Below, piece after piece: positions 57,014 to 64,000 of a DNA stretch of 64,000 nt; position 1 is the first letter of the stretch; the number at the start of each line of letters is the position of its first letter. Below the pieces are notes generated by a model, which worked only from the letters and a program-made list of their open reading frames with translations, ran no database searches and had not been told where the DNA came from. Location: positions 343,528 through 407,527 of the forward strand of contig JAJEKB010021338.1 in the NCBI GenBank assembly GCA_022393335.1, given 5' to 3'. The position numbers and the translations under genes were made by a program. Origin of the DNA: Macrotrachela quadricornifera. Its lineage: Eukaryota; Rotifera; Eurotatoria; Philodinida; Philodinidae.

Positions 57014-58175
57014 AAATACATTATCTACTGATTGATACTCTGCCATATTGATAGACAAATTTTTTTAAAAATATGTTTTCTTCTTTGCTTGTTTCGCAGA
57101 AACCTTTTTTGTTCTCTTAAAGAGTATTAAAAAATTTGAGAATAATAATGGAAGTAAGTCTTACTCTCATCGTATGTTAAAGTTTTTCTGAATAGTTTGT
57201 TTTCAATTGCGTACTAAATCTTAGTTACCATCAACAAGAAAGCTATATCAAATATTATGCTTCATTCCATTAGTTCTAAAAAACTTGTTCCAAATTTTTT
57301 TACATTGTATTTCTTTTAATGAAGTATAGCTGGATGATCTACATAAGAATACTTAGATGAGCTGTATAAGTAGTTACAAGTTAGTTTAAATCGTGTAATT
57401 CAGTTATTAATTCTCTCGATACTTGTCTCTCTTACTATCATATATATATGCGACGAATTCATCGGTCACTACTCGGTACACAAAATCTCAAGATCTTTAC
57501 CTATGAGATAATCATAGGTCTTCAAGTGCTACTATATAGAGGTACTCATAGATCCTGAGGTTTTATTATTCTCTCAACTAAAAGAATGGTCATATGAAAT
57601 AAATCGCGTTTGCTTGCTTATCGTCGGATATAAAGTCATAACTGACAGTTGAAAGCAATATATCCTACACTATTGTTACTGCATGATCGACTACTATTCA
57701 TGTCGCAAAAACACGTAAAAATATGACACAGATGAGTATACGTATTATTTATTGTTTTTGATAATTTTTCTTCAAAATATTAATCTATGCTCATATTATA
57801 AGCCATGAAATAAATAAATACATTTTTGTAATCATTGCTGCACAAAAGATAATTCTACGGCACGGTTTTTGAAAACGCTTGTCTCTGCAAACAATCAAGG
57901 AAAGTGGCGATTTTAATTCTGAGAATAATTAAAATTCTAAATTAACTATGCTATTACAGATTAGGATCATAGTATTGTAACGCGCATACTCAGTTATATC
58001 TAATGTTACCATCAGTTATCTAAGAGGCATAGAAGAAAATGATATGTAAATAAATCCAACTGTTCAGTCGAGGGCGAAGCGATTCAAGGTGATGAGTGTT
58101 ACATGTTGTTAATCATCTCCTATGTTCGCTTTGTTTTTATTTCTTTATTTTATAGTGTTTTATATTGCCTATGCG
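57014..58175. other. No gene recognised
   Basis: Intergenic sequence between the first esterase and an inverted-repeat element. Short open frames only; nothing supported. Confidence 0.4.
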
Positions 58176-58176
58176 C

Positions 58177-58953
58177 TTTAAAAAGTAACGACATATTTGG
58201 AGAGCCCGTGAAATTTTACATCTTCCTGTATATTCATATTTTTGTTCGGATGGCTGTATAAAAAAATTATTTCAATAAAGTGAACACACCTTTGGTATCC
58301 ATTTCGACATACCTAATACAATCATTGATATCTCGCTTAGTTTTTCAATATGTTTTCGGTGTCAAAATAGGTTTTGAAAAAAGTAATTACATATTGTGAC
58401 AGAGCTTGGAATTGTCTCTCACTCTGTCTATTTACTTGTTTTCTTGCATCCATAGATTAAAAGAACTTTCGAATACAATGAACGTACTCTAAATCGATAA
58501 GCACCAAAAATCTGCATTTTTCGTAAATTTCAGAGTTTTGTTTTGAATTCATTATTCCTATGAGAAAGTTTTTTTTTGAGCAGACAATAACAGATTCTGG
58601 TAGAGCTTGAAATTCTCTATCATCCTGTATATTTGTTAACTATCTTGCATCTATACATGGTAGCACATTCGGAACATACATCTAAGGCAAGACAAAAGTA
58701 TATGGATTGATAGAGAATTTCAAGCTCTATCACAATATGTAATTACTTTTTTCAAAATCTATTTGACACCGAAAATATATTGAAAAATTATGCGAGATAT
58801 CAATGATTGTATTAGGTATATCGAAATAGGCATCGAAGGTGTATTCACTTTATTAAAACAATTTTTTTATACAGCCGTCCGAACAAAAATATAAATATAC
58901 AGGAAGATGCAAAATTTGACGGGCTTTACGAATATGTCGTTACTTTTTAAAAA
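58177..58953. mobile_element. Inverted-repeat element with ~250-bp arms
   Basis: Arms of about 250 bp (58177-58425 and 58705-58953) are inverted copies with ends taaaaagtaacgacatat. A TA-type target is possible. The centre (about 58440-58620) shares caccaaaaatctgcattttt and nearby words with the element at 43.3-45.2 kb, so both belong to one foldback family. No transposase frame. Confidence 0.75.
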
Positions 58954-59026
58954 ATATATTCTTTTGGTAATAATATCCTCAAAATACCGAGTGAAACTTA
59001 TTTCCTGGGAGTATATGATGGGTTGG

Positions 59027-59355
59027 TGAATTTTCAGCACCAGAAATAATCAGCACGCAAACATCCATCGTGGAAAACATACTATGAGACTCTTGGTGTG
59101 GGTAACAGCATGGCTGCAGGTACTGGATGCCTGTTGACCTGCTATTGGACATCCTTCTCAATGTATTGGTTCGTAAAATGTATTACTAACTCATTTTCGT
59201 CCATAACCACACCCAGATTTACACTCAGATCGTCACCGAAGTCGCACAAAAATCTTATTAGCGTCTATGGCTTCACCCAAAATGATGTTCACACCTGCAT
59301 TAAGACTCTCATGATGTGGTTTTCCGTGATGGACGTTCGTGTGCTGAAAATTCCG
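59027..59355. repeat. Small foldback element
   Basis: gaattttcagcac at about 59028 and its inverted form gtgctgaaaattc at 59341-59353 bound the segment. Inside, a catcc/ggatg region, ggaaaac and atgagactctt also match in inverted order. About 330 bp, diverged arms, no recognisable coding. Open frames on both strands are the arms read through. Confidence 0.6.
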
Positions 59356-60398
59356 AATCCCATATATAATAACTAGCATTTCTTTTAACTATAAATGAAA
59401 TAAAATTTTGTATCGTGTCGAAATATAGAGAATTACAGGGTAGTACAGAGAAGTACAAGAAGCATTGAAGTCTGCTTTTCCTCCTTGAGTTGTAAGCTGT
59501 TATTTCCTACGCAAAACTTTGACAGGACTCTTGCTTGAGGAAATATTCTATAAAAAATGGGCTAGTTCTACTACAAATACTTCAATATAGTGTTTAGAGA
59601 AAAATTTCCATAAAGGAGACTGATAAACTCCAACATTTTTCAGCTGAAAAAGTCAAAAAATCGGAATATCAATGACAAATAATTCTGACGTGGCTAAGGA
59701 ATCGAGATATTCGTATAATATCTTTTCTATGAGACAATCGAAAAAAAATATTAAGCTATACTGTTGTATAGTACTCGATATGGGCTATGTGCCACACTAA
59801 AACAATCTGAGCAGCAAGTGTATAGAAGAAGATATCTGTGAGAGAAGGTTTCCAAGTTTTTTTTGCAAACACTTGTATAACCCTTATACCAGAACGAATG
59901 TGTTTTTTCTACATTTTTATACTCAATAGTGAGATCTAAGAGATAATTACTATAATTGACAATTATTTTTTCGGAAAAAATAGTGAAATTTTCTGAACTT
60001 TTTCACGTACTTACGAATACATGCGAATTCATGCTTCTTTAGTTTTTTTATTTATTGCCGCTTTTCTTTTTTTTAATAGTATTTGTAGTTATGATATTCA
60101 ACTACAAAACAAAGTTTAGTAAGCTAACATATTTTGTTAAATTAAAGATTTTAATCTATCAATAGTATTGTCTATAATTAATTTCTATTTAGAATAAATG
60201 AAATATTTTTGTCTAACTACAAATGAGTTTCTCTATGTGACTATAAAAAAGAAAACGTTAGCATATAGGAATGAATTAAACACCTCCACATTCTTCCTAT
60301 TTTTTTCTTAATCAAATGTATGAGAACAATATTATATGCTTCTGTATATTGCTACTTTATATTTTTGCGTACATTTCTTATCATACGATACTTTGCCT
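59356..60398. other. Spacer and duplicated upstream block of esterase copy 2
   Basis: About 59356-59890 holds nothing I recognise. From about 59900 the sequence matches the block before copy 3 (about 63230 onward), for example aacatattttg and agtattgtctataattaatt, so the duplication included at least 500 bp upstream of the gene. Confidence 0.55.
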
Positions 60399-60407
60399 TA
60401 TAAATAG
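60399..60407 (+). promoter_or_regulatory. TATA box of esterase copy 2
   Basis: tataaatag, 39 bp before the ATG of the broken copy, in the block shared with copies 1 and 3. Confidence 0.55.
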
Positions 60408-60437
60408 TAATATTTCTTGAATGTATAACTGATAATC

Positions 60438-61013
60438 ATGAATCGTATCTTTCCTTTAATCCTAATCAGTATAATTCTCTGTTACTTAACAGGTATTTGT
60501 TTAAGTGATGCACCCAATTTTGTCTCAGCACATGGTATTACTGTACGTTCTACTTCCAAAATAAATAATGAACTTTATGAAGTAACTATAACAACAGGAA
60601 CTGTACGAGGTGAGCAAAATATACGTATTCTTGTTCCACGTGATTATACAAATACTAGTAAAGATCGTCGATATCCAGTTCTTTATTTACTTCATGGTAG
60701 TCTTGGAAATGTAGCAAATTGAACAACAAGTGGCAATGCACAAAGTATTCTTGCTCATTCTCATTTAATTACAGTTATACCTGATGGTGGTACATTTGGA
60801 TGGTATACAGATTGGGTAAATCCTGGTAATGCTGCTCCACAAAAATGGCGAACATTTCATATGGAACAATTAGTACCTTGGGTAGATTATAATTTACGAA
60901 CTGTAGCTGAAAAATCTGGTCGTGCTTTGATTGGTCTATCTATGGGTGGATTTGGTGCAATTCGTTATGCAGAATTATATCCTAATAACTTTACTTTTGC
61001 TGCTAGTTTTGTG
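60438..61013 (+). pseudogene. Broken second copy of the secreted esterase
   Basis: Very close to copy 1 at the protein level through SMGGFGAIRYAELYP, with the signal peptide and oxyanion region kept. A TGG to TGA change at 60720-60722 gives a stop after residue 94, before the nucleophile serine. The frame reopens after it (60861 onward) and still carries GLSMGG. Similarity ends abruptly near 61012 after FAAS, where unrelated, more GC-rich sequence begins, so the C-terminal third including the catalytic histidine is gone. Probably dead; a readthrough product would still lack His. Confidence 0.85.
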
Positions 61014-61900
61014 AAACACGATCTGAAAGAGAGTGTTGAAGTGTTTAGTGGTAGAAATTTGGACCCACTTCCCCCCTTCCCCTACAGACCGTGACCGGCA
61101 GGGGTCAAAGGTTACCGACTACATTTTGATAGTAGCAGATCATTAAAGACCATGACTAACACCCCAGCTAAGGTGTATCATAACAGATCGTGACCGACAG
61201 CGAAAACAGTTATATCGCGTTTCATATTTTAATCCCATAGGAATTGCACTAACCGCTTTTCTTTTTGGTAAAAGATGAATTCGTTAATTTTTCTATCGCA
61301 TCCTTTTATAATTATTTTTTTGTAAATTGTGTTCTCTTTTCACGCTCCATCTTGTGCTTGGATATTTTGTTTTTTTTTCATACAACTTATTAAGTGATAA
61401 TAATAAAATGAAATAGAAAATTGTCTCACCCATTATGATCTAATGCTATCAGCAAGTTTTCAACAAAGACTTTTTTTATCGAAATTTTATTATTGTGACT
61501 TTTGTCGAATAGTGATCAAAAATCAGAGAAAGATAGAGGAAAGGACGTTCTATGTATTTATAAAAAAAGAAAATTTATTCAAGTTTTCTATAAGAAAAAA
61601 AAGTAACTGAATCACTACTTTTAGTATGCATTAAATAGATAATTTCTCATACGATTTTGTTTTCACAACAGATTAACACATCATTTATAAAGCATAGAAT
61701 ATTAATAAAACGTCGAATTACTTATCTATTTTTACTATAAAACTATCGCAAACAAATGTAAATGTTCACTTTACTCGAAAATGGAGAATAGATTACATTT
61801 TTGTATGTTACTTGTCAAAAGATATTTCAATATATTTGTCTTTTTTATTTAATAAAATATAAAACTTGTTAGCATAAAAATATCGTCTATTTGTAGATGA
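61014..61900. other. Unrelated sequence replacing the esterase 3' end
   Basis: The first 200 bp (about 61014-61210) are GC-richer than the surroundings and repeat the word gaccgtgaccg or a close form (near 61087, 61147, 61188). This suggests an inserted repeat that truncated the gene. The rest is AT-rich with nothing recognised. Confidence 0.45.
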
Positions 61901-62113
61901 TCAACGGTAATAATATGCAGTTGGTTGATAATAAGATTGGGTTAAATGATTTGTAGGCTGATAATATTCTTGTGTATTGTAATTTTGAGATTCACTTACC
62001 GAATGAAAAGCCGATCGTACTTTATGTGCAGCTGATGAACCAAGTTTAAATAAACCCTGTCCTGCTACTATACCAGCAGCCAGTACAGCTATTTGAACTA
62101 AGATATCCGCCAT
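61901..62113 (-). CDS. Small hydrophobic/Tyr-rich protein, 70 aa, family unknown
   Basis: Minus-strand ATG at 62113. Residues 1-24 are hydrophobic (MADILVQIAVLAAGIVAGQG), suggesting a signal anchor or membrane helix. A short basic segment (SSAAHKVRSAF) follows, then a Tyr/Gln/Thr-rich tail with a repeated pattern (EYYQPTNHLTQ, SYYQPTAYYYR). A TATA run lies upstream at 62188-62204. The ordered composition (hydrophobic, basic, then QPT repeats) is unlike random AT-rich frames and argues for a real gene. No homologue recognised and no function assigned. Confidence 0.55.
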   Translation of the reverse strand: MADILVQIAVLAAGIVAGQGLFKLGSSAAHKVRSAFHSVSESQNYNTQEYYQPTNHLTQSYYQPTAYYYR

Positions 62114-62527
62114 TGTATATTGAAGTAATCAATGTATACACTATTATGTATATGTTACAATGTTTACCTGTTATTTGCACGTTGCCAATATATATATATA
62201 TATAACACTGTCGGTCATTCATGTGTGACATTGCACATAGATAGATACATAATAAACTAGGAAGAGAAGAACATAAAAACGATGTGTTTTTTGATACATA
62301 ATTAAAATAAGATAAATAACGACAAACAAATAAAAATTAAGTGTCTCGTCATAATAGTTGATTCATACATTGGAAGAATCTCACAAAGAATCGATTCAAA
62401 TAATTTAGTACGTATATCAATAAAAAAATATTTATGATAGACTATTAATGAGACACGGCTATTTGTATATTTACAAAAACCACATGTGTTTTGTTTTTAC
62501 ATTCTTTCTTCAATTTTGCCTTTACAA
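62114..62527. other. Promoter region of the small gene, then spacer
   Basis: Contains the TATA run at 62188-62204 and AT-rich sequence. No further gene seen. Confidence 0.4.
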
Positions 62528-62866
62528 CAGAGATGGGCAAGTCAGCGATTTTTCAAGTCAAGTCAAGTCAAAACATGAGTATTTCATCCTTTTTTTTACG
62601 AGAAATGGTCTTCCGACAATATTTCATCAGAAATACGAAAATATTAAGTAAAATAAAAGAGATGGGTCACAAGCAAGAAATTTACGTTCACACAAGAAAC
62701 TAATATATCTCGGATATTAATTGATTTTACTTCTCAAAAACAGACAAATATATCAAAATTAATCAATTTGAGTTCACATGAAACACTATTGTACTATAAA
62801 TAAACAGATTTAACTTCACAAAAATGAGAAATATGTAAATTAATTAACTTGACTTGCCCATCTCTG
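62528..62866. mobile_element. hAT-type MITE, 339 bp
   Basis: The left end CAGAGATGGGCAAGTCA at 62528-62544 is matched in inverted form by tgacttgcccatctctg at 62850-62866. The repeat gtcaagtcaagtcaa occurs just inside the left end. Flanking octamers no longer match well, so this is either an old insertion or one with a rearranged flank. No coding capacity. Confidence 0.7.
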
Positions 62867-63851
62867 GTGTGTAAAACAGCTGCGCGACTGTTTTCGAGAA
62901 TATTGATCGGTTGTTTCCATTTTTGTAAATACGCATATACTTGATCTATACCTGGATCATCTACGAAAAGATCACCTGAATTCCTCTTTCAACATAATAG
63001 ATGATTTTTATTCATCAACAATCAACGAATCAAATGTTGATAATTAAAAAACAATAAGAACGAGATTTATTTATAATGCAATACCTTCTTATAGTTATTT
63101 TTACATCACAATTAAAAAGTATTGTTTTGGAAGAACTTCGATAAAATTGAGTGTCACATATAGATAAAACTTTAACAAATTCAATTTTCATAGGATATTT
63201 ATAAGCTATATGCTAGAAAATGTCCTTTTTTTATATTTTTGTACTCAAAAATAGTGAGATATGTGTATATGATTTGATTTTAATATTTAATATTACGTAG
63301 TAAGAATGATATTGTCATTTGAAACTTCATAGAAGATAGTAGATAATTACTATTAATGAAAATTATTTTTCCAGAGAAAAAAGTGAAATTTTCTGAGCTT
63401 TTTAACATACTTACAAAAACATGCGAATTCATTCCCTATTACTTTTTTTAAATCTATTATCAGTTTTTAATAACACATGATAATAAGTAAATAGATTATT
63501 TTCAATAAATGTAAGTCAATGACCTTGTAAAGATAGCATTTGTAGTAATGATATTCAACTACACAACAAAGTTTAGTAAATTAACATATTTTGCTAAATT
63601 AAAAATTTTAATCTATCAATAGTATTGTCTATAATTAATTTCTATTTAGATTAAATGAAATATTTTTGTCTCACTACAAATGAGTTTCTCTATGTGACTA
63701 AAAAAAAACGTTAGCATATAGGAATGGATTAAACACCTCCACATTTTTTCAATTTTTTTCTTACTCGTAGGTATGAGAATAATATCATATGCTTCTGTAT
63801 ATTGCTACTTTATATTTTTGAGTACATTTCTTATCATACGATACTTTACCT
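62867..63851. other. Spacer and duplicated upstream block of esterase copy 3
   Basis: From about 63230 the sequence matches the block before copy 2 (ttagcatataggaatg, cacctccacattttttc and similar). Before that, AT-rich sequence with nothing recognised. Confidence 0.5.
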
Positions 63852-63860
63852 TATAAATAG
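63852..63860 (+). promoter_or_regulatory. TATA box of esterase copy 3
   Basis: tataaatag, 39 bp before the ATG of the third copy, in the shared upstream block. Confidence 0.55.
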
Positions 63861-63890
63861 TAATATTTCTTGAATGTGTGACTGATAATC

Positions 63891-64000
63891 ATGAATCGTA
63901 TCTTTCCTTTCATCGTAATTAGTATAATTCTCTGTTATTTAACAGGTATTTGCTTAAGTGATGCACCCAATTTTGTCTCAGCAAATGGTATTACTGTACG
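63891..64000 (+). CDS. Third esterase copy, cut by the window end
   Basis: The ATG at 63891 starts MNRIFPFIVISIILCYLTGI and continues in frame to the end of the window, matching the signal peptide and first mature residues of copy 1 (SDAPNFVSANGIT). Whether it is intact cannot be seen. Confidence 0.8.
   Translation, partial: MNRIFPFIVISIILCYLTGICLSDAPNFVSANGITV

Noticed and set aside
58979..59376. Open frames of 60 and 92 aa
   Set aside because: They read through the arms of a small foldback element.

Overview
This is an AT-rich animal nuclear sequence. Genes carry short GT-AG introns, mostly 45-70 bp, and the window includes a TGF-beta ligand, an Ariadne E3 ligase and Ly6-type proteins. 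The mix also includes an ART-TPR protein of a type I know as expanded in bdelloid rotifers, several intronless metabolic genes of bacterial or fungal type, and many small, decayed DNA transposons. I infer a bdelloid rotifer (Rotaria- or Adineta-like). That is inference; no marker gene proves it. One 400-base run of N (42100-42499) marks an assembly gap.

Layout. 0.9-5.3 kb is a transposon graveyard: a long-TIR Mutator-like (MULE) non-autonomous element, a degenerate repeat cluster, a broken FLYWCH/MULE transposase and a broken hAT transposase. 5.9-10.3 kb holds an intact Ly6/uPAR-type gene, a decaying relative on the other strand and a possible micropeptide gene. 11.2-14.3 kb holds a foldback element, a MULE fragment and a hAT-type non-autonomous element with an exact 8-bp target duplication. 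15.3-37.7 kb is gene-dense and entirely minus-strand: an RI-type LRR protein, a three-exon SDR, an Ariadne RBR ligase, two tandem helical(ARM/HEAT-like)-TIR-SAM genes, an ART-like/TPR protein, an unrecognised many-exon gene and an epoxide hydrolase. 39-45 kb is again repeat-rich, with hAT elements nested inside older inverted-repeat elements, and a membrane-protein gene split by the N gap. 48.7-53.5 kb has a BMP3/GDF10-like TGF-beta ligand, a 3-hydroxyacyl-CoA dehydrogenase-like gene and a carbonyl-reductase-like SDR. 55-64 kb has one intact secreted esterase of bacterial type, a broken second copy and the start of a third. These share an upstream block with a TATA box exactly 39 bp before each ATG. 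Foldback/hAT elements and a small novel gene lie between them.

How the genes may work together. The LRR, RBR ligase, two TIR proteins and ART-TPR protein together resemble an innate-immunity or cell-death neighbourhood, but physical closeness is the only link seen. The standouts are the domain order helical-TIR-SAM (SARM1 is ARM-SAM-SAM-TIR), an ART-like domain in which all three R-S-E catalytic positions look replaced, a TGF-beta ligand lacking the interchain cysteine, and four hAT-type non-autonomous elements with CAGAG termini.
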